Part shown: piece by piece, positions 11,796 through 27,100 of the stretch
How the letters are laid out: each line of letters begins with the position of its first letter
Numbering within the stretch: position 1 is the stretch's first letter
Source of the DNA: Caprella mutica
Lineage: Eukaryota; Arthropoda; Malacostraca; Amphipoda; Caprellidae
Direction: 5' to 3'
Assembly: GCA_947561585.1 (NCBI GenBank)
Contig: CANNZV010001150.1
Location: 62,001-126,000 of the forward strand
Length of the DNA stretch: 64,000 nt
Translations under genes and position numbers: made by a program
The notes under the pieces: model-generated
Told to the model about the DNA's origin: nothing
The model's database searches: none
What the model saw: the letters and a program-made list of their open reading frames with translations, nothing else

Positions 11796-13236
11796 TACCT
11801 ATACTGATTGAGCCTACCTATACTGATTGAGCCTACCTATACTGATTGAGCCTACCTATACTGATTGAGCCTACCTATACTGATTGAGCCTACCTATACT
11901 GATTGAGCCTACCTATACTGATTGAGCCTACCTATACTGATTGAGCCTACCTATACTGATTGAGCCTACCTATACTGATTGAGCCTACCTATACTGATTG
12001 AGCCTACCTATACTGATTGAGCCTACCTATACTGATTGAGCCTACCTATACTGATTGAGCCTACCTATACTGATTGAGCCTACCTATACTGATTGAGCCT
12101 ACCTATACTGATTGAGCCTACCTATACTGATTGAGCCTACCTATACTGATTGAGCCTACCTATACTGATTGAGCCTACCTATACTGATTGAGCCTACCTA
12201 TACTGATTGAGCCTACCTATACTGATTGAGCCTACCTATACTGATTGAGCCTACCTATACTGATTGAGCCTACCTATACTGATTGAGCCTACCTATACTG
12301 ATTGAGCCTACCTATACTGATTGAGCCTACCTATACTGATTGAGCCTACCTATACTGATTGAGCCTACCTATACTGATTGAGCCTACCTATACTGATTGA
12401 GCCTACCTATACTGATTGAGCCTACCTATACTGATTGAGCCTACCTATACTGATTGAGCCTACCTATACTGATTGAGCCTACCTATACTGATTGAGCCTA
12501 CCTATACTGATTGAGCCTACCTATACTGATTGAGCCTACCTATACTGATTGAGCCTACCTATACTGATTGAGCCTACCTATACTGATTGAGCCTACCTAT
12601 ACTGATTGAGCCTACCTATACTGATTGAGCCTACCTATACTGATTGAGCCTACCTATACTGATTGAGCCTACCTATACTGATTGAGCCTACCTATACTGA
12701 TTGAGCCTACCTATACTGATTGAGCCTACCTATACTGATTGAGCCTACCTATACTGATTGAGCCTACCTATACTGATTGAGCCTACCTATACTGATTGAG
12801 CCTACCTATACTGATTGAGCCTACCTATACTGATTGAGCCTACCTATACTGATTGAGCCTACCTATACTGATTGAGCCTACCTATACTGATTGAGCCTAC
12901 CTATACTGATTGAGCCTACCTATACTGATTGAGCCTACCTATACTGATTGAGCCTACCTATACTGATTGAGCCTACCTATACTGATTGAGCCTACCTATA
13001 CTGATTGAGCCTACCTATACTGATTGAGCCTACCTATACTGATTGAGCCTACCTATACTGATTGAGCCTACCTATACTGATTGAGCCTACCTATACTGAT
13101 TGAGCCTACCTATACTGATTGAGCCTACCTATACTGATTGAGCCTACCTATACTGATTGAGCCTACCTATACTGATTGAGCCTACCTATACTGATTGAGC
13201 CTACCTATACTGATTGAGCCTACCTACCTATACTGA
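11796..13236. repeat. Homogeneous 19-bp tandem array, about 76 copies
   Basis: The unit is CTACCTATACTGATTGAGC. I saw no variant unit across the 1.44 kb except at the last junction, where TACC is duplicated. Such homogeneity implies a recent expansion or strong gene conversion. The array lies inside the intron between exons 14064 and 10214. In the transcribed (minus) sense each unit contains AGGTAG. Confidence 0.95.
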
Positions 13237-14063
13237 AGTCTGCAGTGGTGGATATCTACGGGGCACTGTGTTTTCAGTACGCAGAGCAGAGTGTCTTTAA
13301 TAGTTGGAGACTTTATTAATTATTGTTTGTGTTCTTCAGGATTCCCAATCAATTCGTATTGAATATCTATTAACATGTTTATATAGGGTATATCATTGGT
13401 AAGACCGTGTGAGAACTCACACCAGCTTGCCGTTGTTTCTGTGCGTGTCTTCCTTTTCACAGTAACAACTGACTATGACTGCCTGACGTTTTTTTTTGAC
13501 ACTAGACTTTTTTTATACAGCCATATTGTGTGTAATTTCCTAATTTTTATGTGCCTCCGTTTCCCATTAATTGGTTCACTACTGGCGTACTTTTAAATTT
13601 GTGGTTGATTATAGTTGTTGAGTTTGTGCGTCAGTAGTGCTGTTTAACTTTATTCCGTTCAGAGTTTATAAACATATTTTTGTATATTAAGTTTAACTAT
13701 ATTTAGCGTTCAATATTTCCTCTTTGGTAAATATTGCCGTATTCCTGTCTTTATTTCTTTGTACTATATTTCCTAAATACACTAATCAATAATGGTAGTT
13801 TTTCTAATCCGATTGAGAGCTCCTATAATTAATGATTTAATTAGCCAGTTGTTACGTTTTAAATAGTGGAAAAAAACTGAGAACATTAGCTTTGAGATTC
13901 AGTCGTAGTTTTCACGTTCAGTGCCACTACAACTTCAAGGATTTTTTATTTTACAATGGTTTGGATACAATGTAAAGGTCAGAAGAGTGAGAGGACTAAC
14001 ACTACTAATTTAATAGTTTAAACAATAGAGCTAAATTCAATTTACACCTGATATGATACTTAC

Positions 14064-14928
14064 CATAACCTGGGACGATATCTGCATTGGAGTCTGGACT
14101 TTCGGCCAAAGAACTCGGTACTGTCATAATTTGAGAGCATTTGGTGTTCCTCTTTATCACTATAAGTAATATTGACACTATGGCTATCAGACCCAAGCTA
14201 CCTAGTACACCTATGGCTACTGCTAGAACGGGAATTACAACGGTATCATCTCCTTGCTCAGAGCTGTCATTCTTTGTTGTTTGTGTTTCCAAGATTGGAC
14301 TTTGAGATGGGAGGTGACGAACTTGTGCCGTTCTCTTTTCAGCAATGTCAATACTTGTTCTAGTTTGAACAGTTATCAAGTCAGATTTTCCTCTACTGTT
14401 TATGGAATGTATCAGAATGTCCAAGTCAGAGACATATTTGAGGCCTTTGATGTAAAATTCAGACACTGATGAATTGGAGACGTTGGCCAAGACTTTTTGC
14501 GATGTCGCTTCTAGAATAAGGGCGCTGTATTTGATAGGTAAATCCCTATTGTTGTTTGGGTTACACTTGATAATTAGAACCTCTTTGTTCGGGCGCAACT
14601 TATCCTTTCCTGCTTCATGACCCTTCCAGTAGATATCATCCATCAAATCTTCATCATTGTGTATCGAGCAGTTGGTAGGAGGGTTAGGGAGCTCTGCAGG
14701 CACTACTTTAAAGATACAAGGATCAACCTGACTCCCAAGTGAATTATTTCCCCAGCATAAGAGAGTTCCATAATCCAGATCAGTTCTAGCAACATAAGAG
14801 AGTGAAGAAGTGAGGTGTTTCGTTTTAATGTGCTCGGCTGATATATCAACCATTTCTCCTGAGTTGTTGAAGCGCCACCTGAAGCTGACATCAGAAGGAT
14901 ATGCATCCAATTTGCAACCCACAGTAAC
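14064..14928 (-). CDS. Sidestep-like receptor: Ig, fibronectin III region and transmembrane exon
   Basis: This 865-base exon enters in phase 0 after TTTCGCAG and leaves in phase 1 at GTTATG|GTAAGT. It encodes 288 residues. The protein begins VTVGCKLDAYPSDVSFRWRF, then an Ig fold with the second Cys in DYGTLLCWGNNSLG, a pattern typical of the membrane-proximal Ig of Sidestep proteins. A fibronectin III-like stretch starts at PNPPTNCS and seems to have a longer than usual early loop. The transmembrane helix (VVIPVLAVAIGVLGSLGLIA onward) lies at 14155-14241, followed by a basic KRNTK stop-transfer. Sidestep proteins are cell-surface ligands for Beat receptors in motor-axon guidance in Drosophila; which paralogue this is cannot be decided here. 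Confidence 0.93.
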
Positions 14929-15100
14929 CTGCGAAAGAAGAACAACAATACATTTAATATGTTTAGAGAGATGTGCTACTACACTTTCAGTCGTAAGTCA
15001 GATTTAAGAATGGAATGAAACACGTCTTCAATCATTGCATTTTTCAATGAAATTGTGAAATCAGTAGGTACACTCAAATTAGAACAACATACTGTACATA

Positions 15101-18100
15101 CGATCAACGAACTCTACAGTCTATCAATGCACTCTACAGTCTATCAACACACTCTACACTTTATCAACACACTCTACAGTCTATCAATGCACACTACAGT
15201 CTATCAATACACACTACAGTCTATCAATACACACTACAGTCTATCAATGCACTCTACAGTCTATCAATGCACTCTACAGTCTATCAATGCACACTACAGT
15301 CTATCAACCCACTCTATACAGTCTATCAACACACTACAGTTTATCAACACACTCTACAGTCTATCAACACACTCTACAGTCTATCGATGCACTCTACAGT
15401 CTATCGATGCACTCTACAGTCTATCAACACACTCTACAGTCTATCAACACACTCTACAGTCTATCAACACACTCTACAGTCTATCAATGCACTCTACAGT
15501 CTATCAATGCACTCTACAGTCTATCAATGCACTCTACAGTCTATCAATGCACTCTACAGTCTATCAATGCACTCTACAGTCTATCAATGCACTCTACAGT
15601 CTATCAATGCTCTCTACAGTCTATCAATGCTCTCTACAGTCTATCGATGCACTCTACAGTCTATCGATGCACTCTACAGTCTATCGATGCACTCTACAGT
15701 CTATCGATGCACTCTACAGTCTATCGATGCACTCTACAGTCTATCAACACACTCTACAGTCTATCAACACACTCTACAGTCTATCAACACACTCTACAGT
15801 CTATCAACACACTCTACAGTCTATCAACACACTCTACAGTCTATCAACACACTCTACAGTCTATCAACACACTCTACAGTCTATCAACACACTCTACAGT
15901 CTATCAACACACTCTACAGTCTATCAACACACTCTACAGTCTATCAACACACTCTACAGTCTATCAACACACTCTACAGTCTATCAACACACTCTACAGT
16001 CTATCAACACACTCTACAGTCTATCAACACACTCTACAGTCTATCAACACACTCTACAGTCTATCAACACACTCTACAGTCTATCAACACACTCTACACT
16101 CTATCAACACACTCTACACTCTATCAACACACTCTACAGTCTATCAACACACTCTACAGTCTATCAACACACTCTACAGTCTATCAACACACTCTACAGT
16201 TTATCAACACACTCTACAGTTTATCAACACGCTCTACAGTTTATCAACACGCTCTACAGTTTATCAACACGCTCTACAGTCTATCAACACGCTCTACAGT
16301 CTATCAACACGCTCTACAGTTTATCAACACACTCTACAGTTTATCAACACACTCTACAGTCTATCAACACACTCTACAGTCTATCAACACACTCTACAGT
16401 CTATCAATACACTCTACAATCTATCAATGCACTCTACAGTCTATCAATGCACTCTACAGTCTATCAATGCACTCTACAGTCTATCAATGCACTCTACAAT
16501 CTATCAACACACTCTACAATCTATCAACACACTCTACAGTCTATCAACACACTCTACAGTCTATCAACACACTCTACAGTCTATCAACACACTCTACAGT
16601 CTATCAACACGCTCTACAGTCTATCAACACACTCTACAGTCTATCAACACACTCTACAGTCTATCAACACACTCTACAGTCTATCAACACACTCTACAGT
16701 CTATCAACACACTCTACAGTCTATCAACACACTCTACAGTCTATCAACACACTCTACAGTCTATCAACACACTCTACAGTCTATCAACACACTCTACAGT
16801 CTATCAACACACTCTACAGTCTATCAACACACTCTACAGTTTATCAACACACTCTACAGTTTATCAACACACTCTACAGTTTATCAACACACTCTACAGT
16901 TTATCAACACACTCTACAGTTTATCAACACACTCTACAGTTTATCAACACACTCTACAGTTTATCAACACACTCTACAGTTTATCAACACACTCTACAGT
17001 TTATCAACACACTCTACAGTTTATCAACACACTCTACAGTTTATCAACACACTCTACAGTTTATCAACACACTCTACAGTCTATCAACACACTCTACAGT
17101 CTATCAACACACTCTACAGTCTATCAACACACTCTACAGTCTATCAACACACTCTACAGTCTATCAACACACTCTACAGTCTATCAACACACTCTACAGT
17201 CTATCAATACACTCTACAGTCTATCAATACACTCTACAGTCTATCAATACACTCTACAGTCTATCAATACACTCTACAGTCTATCAATACACTCTACAGT
17301 CTATCAATGCACTCTACAGTCTATCAATGCACTCTACAGTCTATCAATGCACTCTACAGTCTATCAATGCACTCTACAGTCTATCAATGCACTCTACAGT
17401 CTATCAACCCACTCTACAGTCTATCAACCCACTCTACAGTCTATCAACCCACTCTACAGTCTATCAATGCACTCTACAGTCTATCAATGCACTCTACAGT
17501 CTATCAATGCACTCTACAGTCTATCAATGCACTCTACAGTCTATCAATGCACTCTACAGTCTATCAATACACACTACAGTCTATCAATACACTCTACAGT
17601 CTATCAACACACTCTACAGTCTATCAACACACTCTACAGTCTATCAACGCACTCTACAGTCTATCAACACACTCTACAGTGTATCAACACACTCTACAGT
17701 GTATCAACACACTCTACAGTCTATCAACACACTCTACAGTCTATCAACACACTCTACAGTCTATCAATGCACTCTACAGTCTATCAATGCACTCTACAGT
17801 CTATCAATGCACTCTACAGTCTATCAATGCACTCTACAGTCTATTAACACACTCTACAGTCTATTAACACACTCTACAGTCTATTAACACACTCTACAGT
17901 CGATTAACACACTCTACAGTCGATTAACACACTCTACAGTCGATTAACACACTCTACAGTCGATTAACACACTCTACTGTCTATCAACACACTCTACTGT
18001 CTATCAACACACTCTACAGTCTATCAACACACTCTACAGTCTATCAACACACTCTACAGTCTATCAACACACTCTACAGTCTATCAACACACTCTACAGT

Positions 18101-21100
18101 CTATCAACACACTCTACAGTCTATCAATGCACTCTACAGTCTATCAATGCACTCTACAGTCTATCAATGCACTCTACAGTCTATCAATGCACTCTACAGT
18201 CTATCAATGCACTCTACAGTCTATCAACACACTCTACAGTCTATCAACACACTCTACAGTCTATCAACACACTCTACAGTCTATCAACGCACTCTACAGT
18301 CTATCAACGCACTCTACAGTCTATCAACGCACTCTATTCAGTCTATCAACACACTCTATTCAGTCTATCAACACACTCTATTCAGTCTATCAATGCACTC
18401 TATTCAGTCTATCAATGCACTCTATTCAGTCTATCAATGCACTCTATTCAGTCTATCAATGCACTCTATTCAGTCTATCAATGCACTCTATTCAGTCTAT
18501 CAATGCACTCTATTCAGTCTATCAATGCACTCTATTCAGTCTATCAATGCACTCTATTCAGTCTATCAATGCACTCTATTCAGTCTATCAATGCACTCTA
18601 TTCAGTCTATCAATGCACTCTATTCAGTCTATCAATGCACTCTACAGTCTATCAACCCACTCTATTCAGTCTATCAACACACTCTACACTCTATCAATGC
18701 ACTCTACAGTCTATCAACACACTCTACAGTCTATCAACACACTCTACAGTCTATCAACACACTCTACAGTCTATCAACACACTCTACAGTCTATCAACAC
18801 ACTCTACAGTCTATCAACACACTCTACAGTCTATCAACACACTCTACAGTCTATCAACACACTCTACAGTCTATCAACACACTCTACAGTCTATCAACAC
18901 ACTCTACAGTCTATCAATGCACACTACAGTCTATCAATGCACACTACAGTCTATCAATGCACACTACAGTCTATCAACACACTCTACAGTCTATCAACAC
19001 ACTCTACAGTCTATCAACACACTCTACAGTCTATCAACACACTCTACAGTCTATCAACACACTCTACAGTCTATCAACACACTCTACAGTCTATCAACAC
19101 ACTCTACAGTCTATCAACACACTCTACAGTCTATCAACACACTCTACAGTCTATCAACACACTCTACAGTCTATCAATGCACACTACAGTCTATCAATGC
19201 ACACTACAGTCTATCAACACACTCTAGAGTCTATCAACACACTCTAGAGTCTATCAACACACTCTAGAGTCTATCAACACACTCTAGAGTCTATCAACAC
19301 ACTCTAGAGTCTATCAACACACTCTAGAGTCTATCAACACACTCTAGAGTCTATCAACACACTCTAGAGTCTATCAACACACTCTAGAGTCTATCAACAC
19401 ACTCTAGAGTCTATCAACACACTCTAGAGTCTATCAACACACTCTAGAGTCTATCAACACACTCTAGAGTCTATCAACACACTCTAGAGTCTATCAATGC
19501 ACTCTAGAGTCTATCAATGCACTCTAGAGTCTATCAATGCACTCTGCAGTCTATCAATGCACTCTGCAGTTTATCAACCCACTCTATACAGTCTATCAAC
19601 CCACTCTATGCAGTCTATCAACCCACTCTATGCAGTCTATCAACCCACTCTATGCAGTCTATCAACCCACTCTATACAGTCTATCAACCCACTCTATACA
19701 GTCTATCAACACACTCTATACAGTCTATCAACACACTCTACTGTTTATCAACACACTCTACAGTCTATCAACACACTCTACAGTCTATCAACACACTCTA
19801 CAGTCTATCAACACACTCTACAGTCTATCAACACACTCTACAGTCTATCAAGACACTCTACAGTCTATCAACACACTCTACAGTCTATCAACACACTCTA
19901 CAGTCTATCAACACACTCTACAGTCTATCAAGACACTCTACAGTCTATCAAGACACTCTACAGTCTATCAAGACACTCTACAGTCTATCAAGACACTCTA
20001 CAGTCTATCAACACACTCTACAGTCTATCAACACACTCTACAGTCTATCAACACACTCTACAGTCTATCAACACACTGTACAGTCTATCAACACACTGTA
20101 CAGTCTATCAACACACTGTACAGTCTATCAACACACTGTACAGTCTATCAACACACTCTACAGTTTATCAACACACTCTACAGTTTATCAACACACTCTA
20201 CAGTTTATCAACACACTCTACAGTTTATCAACACACTCTACAGTTTATCAACACACTCTACAGTCTATCAACACACTCTACAGTCTATCAACACACTCTA
20301 CAGTCTATCAACACACTCTACAGTCTATCAACACACTCTACAGTCTATCAACACACTCTACAGTCTATCAACACACTCTACAGTCTATCAACACACTCTA
20401 CAGTCTATCAACACACTCTACAGTCTATCAACACACTCTACAGTCTATCAACACACTCTACAGTCTATCAACGCACTCTACAGTCTATCAACGCACTCTA
20501 CAGTCTATCAATGCACTCTACAGTCTATCAATGCACTCTACAGTCTATCAATGCACTCTACAGTCTATCAATGCACTCTACAGTCTATCAATGCACTCTA
20601 CAGTCTATCAATGCACTCTACAGTCTATCAATGCACTCTACAGTCTATCAATGCACTCTACAGTCTATCAACACACTCTACAGTCTATCAACACACTCTA
20701 CAGTCTATCAACACACTCTACAGTCTATCAACACACTCTGCAGTCTATCAACACACTCTGCAGTCTATCAACACACTCTGCAGTCTATCAACACACTCTG
20801 CAGTCTATCAACACACTCTGCAGTCTATCAACACACTCTGCAGTCTATCAACACACTCTGCAGTCTATCAACACACTCTGCAGTCTATCAACCCACTCTG
20901 CAGTCTATCAACCCACTATGCAGTCTATCAACCCACTATGCAGTCTATCAACCCACTCTATACAGTCTATCAACCCACTCTATACAGTCTATCAACCCAC
21001 TCTATACAGTCTATCAACCCACTCTATATAGTCTATCAACCCACTCTATACAGTCTATCAACACACTCTATACAGTCTATCAACACACTCTATACAGTCT

Positions 21101-24100
21101 ATCAACACACTCTACAGTCTATCAACACACTCTACAGTCTATCAACACACTCTACAGTCTATCAACACACTCTACAGTCTATCAACACACTCTACAGTCT
21201 ATCAACACACTCTATTCAGTCTATCAACACACTCTATTCAGTCTATCAACACACTCTATTCAGTCTATCAACACACTCTATTCAGTCTATCAACACACTC
21301 TACTGTCTATCAACACACTCTACTGTCTATCAACACACTCTAGAGTCTATCAACACACTCTAGAGTCTATCAACACACTCTAGAGTCTATCAACACACTC
21401 TAGAGTCTATCAACACACTCTAGAGTCTATCAACACACTCTAGAGTCTATCAACACACTCTAGAGTCTATCAACACACTCTAGAGTCTATCAACACACTC
21501 TAGAGTCTATCAACACACTCTGCAGTCTATCAATGCACTCTGCAGTCTATCAATGCACTCTGCAGTTTATCAATGCACTCTATACAGTCTATCAACCCAC
21601 TCTATGCAGTCTATCAACCCACTCTATGCAGTCTATCAACACACTCTATACAGTCTATCAACACACTCTACTGTTTATCAACACACTCTACAGTCTATCA
21701 ACACACTCTACAGTCTATCAACACACTCTACAGTCTATCAACACACTCTACAGTCTATCAACACACTCTACAGTCTATCAACACACTCTACAGTCTATCA
21801 ACACACTCTACAGTCTATCAACACACTCTACAGTCTATCAATGCACTCTACAGTCTATCAATGCACTCTACAGTCTATCAACACACTCTACAGTCTATCA
21901 ACACACTCTACAGTCTATCAACACACTCTACAGTCTATCAACACACTACAGTCTATCAACACACTCTACAGTCTATCAACACACTCTACAGTCTATCAAC
22001 ACACTCTACAGTCTATCAACACACTCTGCAGTTTATCAACACACTCTACAGTCTATCAACACACTCTACAGTCTATCAACACATTCTACAGTCTATCAAC
22101 ACACTCTACAGTCTATCAACACACTCTACAGTCTATCAACACACTCTACAGTCTATCAACACACTCTACAGTCTATCAACACACTCTACAGTCTATCAAC
22201 ACACTCTACAGTCTATCAATGCACTCTACAGTCTATCAATGCACTCTACAGTCTATCAATGCACTCTACAGTCTATCAATGCACACTACAGTGTATCAAC
22301 ACACTCTACAGTCTATCAACACACTCTACAGTCTATCAACACACTCTACAGTCTATCAATGCACTCTACAGTCTATCAATGCACTCTACAGTCTATCAAT
22401 GCACTCTACAGTCTATCAATGCACTCTACAGTCTATTAACACACTCTACAGTCTATTAACACACTCTACAGTCTATTAACACACTCTACAGTTGATTAAC
22501 ACACTCTACAGTCGATTAACACACTCTACAGTCGATTAACACACTCTACAGTCGATTAACACACTCTACAGTCGATTAACACACTCTACTGTCTATCAAC
22601 ACACTCTACTGTCTATCAACACACTCTACTGTCTATCAACACACTCTACTGTCTATCAACACACTCTACAGTCTATCAACACACTCTACAGTCTATCAAC
22701 ACACTCTACAGTCTATCAACACACTCTACAGTCTATCAACACACTCTACAGTCTATCAACACACTCTACAGTCTATCAATGCACTCTACAGTCTATCAAT
22801 GCACTCTACAGTCTATCAATGCACTCTACAGTCTATCAATGCACTCTACAGTCTATCAACACACTCTACAGTCTATCAACACACTCTACAGTCTATCAAC
22901 ACACTCTACAGTCTATCAATGCACTCTACAGTCTATCAATGCACTCTACAGTCTATCAATGCACTCTACAGTCTATCAATGCACTCTACAGTCTATCAAT
23001 GCACTCTACAGTCTATCAATGCACTCTACAGTCTATCAATGCACTCTACAGTCTATCAATGCACTCTACAGTCTATCAATGCACTCTACAGTCTATCAAT
23101 GCACTCTACAGTCTATCAACACACTCTACAGTCTATCAACACACTCTACAGTCTATCAACACACTCTACAGTCTATCAACACACTCTACAGTCTATCAAT
23201 GCACACTACAGTCTATCAATGCACACTACAGTCTATCAACACACTCTACAGTCTATCAACACACTCTACAGTCTATCAACACACTCTACAGTCTATCAAT
23301 ACACTCTACAGTCTATCAATACACTCTACAGTCTATCAACACACTCTACAGTCTATCAACACACTCTACAGTCTATCAACACACTCTACAGTCTATCAAC
23401 ACACTCTACAGTCTATCAACACACTCTACAGTCTATCAACACACTCTACAGTCTATCAACACACTCTACAGTCTATCAACACACTCTACAGTCTATCAAC
23501 ACACTCTACAGTCTATCAACACACTCTACAGTCTATCAACACACACTACAGTCTATCAACACACTCTACAGTCTATCAACACACTCTACAGTCTATCAAC
23601 ACACTCTAGAGTCTATCAACACACTCTAGAGTCTATCAACACACTCTAGAGTCTATCAACACACTCTAGAGTCTATCAACACACTCTAGAGTCTATCAAC
23701 ACACTCTAGAGTCTATCAACACACTCTAGAGTCTATCAACACACTCTAGAGTCTATCAACACACTCTAGAGTCTATCAATGCACTCTGCAGTCTATCAAT
23801 GCACTCTGCAGTCTATCAACCCACTCTATGCAGTCTATCAACCCACTCTATGCAGTCTATCAACCCACTCTATGCAGTCTATCAACCCACTCTATGCAGT
23901 CTATCAACACACTCTATACAGTCTATCAACACACTCTATACAGTCTATCAACACACTCTACTGTTTATCAACACACTCTACAGTCTATCAACACACTCTA
24001 CAGTCTATCAACACACTCTACAGTCTATCAACACACTCTACAGTCTATCAAGACACTCTACAGTCTATCAAGACACTCTACAGTCTATCAAGACACTCTA

Positions 24101-27100
24101 CAGTCTATCAAGACACTCTACAGTCTATCAAGACACTCTACAGTCTATCAAGACACTCTACAGTCTATCAAGACACTCTACAGTCTATCAAGACACTCTA
24201 CAGTCTATCAAGACACTCTACAGTCTATCAAGACACTCTACAGTCTATCAAGACACTCTACAGTCTATCAACACACTGTACAGTCTATCAACACACTGTA
24301 CAGTCTATCAACACACTGTACAGTCTATCAACACACTGTACAGTCTATCAACACACTGTACAGTCTATCAACACACTGTACAGTCTATCAACACACTGTA
24401 CAGTCTATCAACACACTCTACAGTTTATCAACACACTCTACAGTTTATCAACACACTCTACAGTTTATAAACACACTCTACAGTTTATAAACACACTCTA
24501 CAGTTTATAAACACACTCTACAGTTTATAAACACACTCTACAGTATATAAACACACTCTACAGTTTATCAACACACTCTACAGTTTATCAACACACTCTA
24601 CAGTTTATCAACACACTCTACAGTCTATCAACACACTCTACAGTCTATCAACACACTCTACAGTCTATCAACACACTCTACAGTCTATCAACACACTCTA
24701 CAGTCTATCAACACACTCTGCAGTCTATCAACACACTCTGCAGTCTATCAACACACTCTGCAGTCTATCAACACACTCTGCAGTCTATCAACACACTCTG
24801 CAGTCTATCAACACACTCTGCAGTCTATCAACACACTCTGCAGTCTATCAACACACTCTACAGTCTATCAATGCACTCTACAGTCTATCAACCCACTCTA
24901 TGCAGTCTATCAACCCACTCTATGCAGTCTATCAACCCACTCTATGCAGTCTATCAACCCACTCTATACAGTCTATCAACACACTCTATACAGTCTATCA
25001 ACACACTCTATACAGTCTATCAACACAGTCTATCAACACACTCTATACAGTCTATCAACACACTCTATACAGTCTATCAATGCACTCTATACAGTCTATC
25101 AATGCACTCTATACAGTCTATCAATGCACTCTATACAGTCTATCAATGCACTCTATACAGTCTATCAATTCACTCTATACAGTCTATCAATGCACTCTAT
25201 ACAGTCTATCAATGCACTCTATACAGTCTATCAACACACTCTATACAGTCTATCAACACACTCTATACAGTCTATCAACACACTCTATACAGTCTATCAA
25301 CACACTCTATACAGTCTATCAACACACTCTACAGTCTATCAACACACTCTACAGTCTATCAATGCACTCTACAGTCTATCAATGCACTCTACAGTCTATC
25401 AATGCACTCTACAGTCTATCAACACACTCTACAGTCTATCAACACACTCTACAGTCTATCAACACACTCTACAGTCTATCAACACACTCTACAGTCTATC
25501 AACACACTCTACAGTCTATCAACACACTCTACAGTCTATCAACACACTCTACAGTCTATCAACACACTCTACAGTCTATCAACACACTCTACAGTCTATC
25601 AACACACTCTACAGTCTATCAACACACTCTACAGTCTATCACTGCACTCTACAGTCTATCAACACACTCTACAGTCTATCAACACACTCTACAGTCTATC
25701 AATGCACTCTACAGTCTACCAATGCACTCTACAGTCTATCAACCCACTCTATTCAGTCTATCAACCCACTCTATTCAGTCTATCAACCCACTCTATTCAG
25801 TCTATCAACCCACTCTATTCAGTCTATCAACCCACTCTATTCAGTCTATCAACCCACTCTATTCAGTCTATCAACACACTCTATTCAGTCTATCAACACA
25901 CTCTACTGTTTATCAACACACTCTACTGTTTATCAACACACTCTACAGTCTATCAACACACTCTACAGTCTATCAACACACTCTACAGTCTATCAACACA
26001 CTCTACACTCTATCAACACACTCTACACTCTATCAACACACTCTACAGTCTATCAATGCACTGTACAGTCTATCAATGCACTGTACAGTCTATCAATGCA
26101 CTGTACAGTCTATCAATGCACTGTACAGTCTATCAATGCACTGTACAGTCTATCAATGCACTGTACAGTCTATCAATGCACTCTACAGTCGATCAACACA
26201 CTCTACAGTCGATCAACACACTCTACAGTCGATCAACACACTCTGCAGTCGATCAACACACTCTGCAGTCTATCAACACACTCTGCAGTCTATCAACACA
26301 CTCTGCAGTTTATCAATGCACTCTGCAGTTTATCAATGCACTCTGCAGTTTATCAATGCACTCTGCAGTTTATCAATGCACTCTATACAGTCTATCAACC
26401 CACTCTATGCAGTCTATCAACCCACTCTATGCAGTCTATCAACACACTCTATACAGTCTATCAACACACTCTATACAGTCTATCAACACACTCTATACAG
26501 TCTATCAACACACTCTATACAGTTTATCAACACACTCTATACAGTTTATCAACACACTCTACAGTTTATCAACACACTCTACAGTTTATCAACACACTCT
26601 ACAGTTTATCAACACACTCTACAGTTTATCAACACACTCTACAGTTTATCAACACACTCTACAGTTTATCAACACACTCTACAGTCTATCAACACACTCT
26701 ACAGTCTATCAACACACTCTACAGTCTATCAACACACTCTACAGTCTATCAACACACTCTACAGTCTATCAACACACTCTACAGTCTATCAACACACTCT
26801 ACAGTCTATCAACACACTCTACAGTCTATCAACACACTCTACAGTCTATCAACACACTCTACAGTCTATCAATGCACTCTACAGTCTATCAATGCACTCT
26901 ACAGTCTATCAATGCACTCTACAGTCTATCAACACACTCTACAGTCTATCAACACACTCTACAGTCTATCAACACACTCTACAGTCTATCAACACACTCT
27001 ACAGTCTATCAACACACTCTACAGTCTATCAACACACTCTACAGTCTATCAACACACTCTACAGTCTATCAACACACTCTACAGTCTGTCAATGCACTCT

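Larger units (their letters stand above)
10215..14063 (-). other. Intron of the Sidestep-like gene (3.8 kb)
   Basis: The donor GTAAGT is at 14063 and the acceptor at 10215 on the minus strand. The intron contains a pogo-type MITE (10418-10616) and a 1.44-kb 19-bp array (11796-13236). The rest is AT-rich without recognisable content. Confidence 0.8.
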
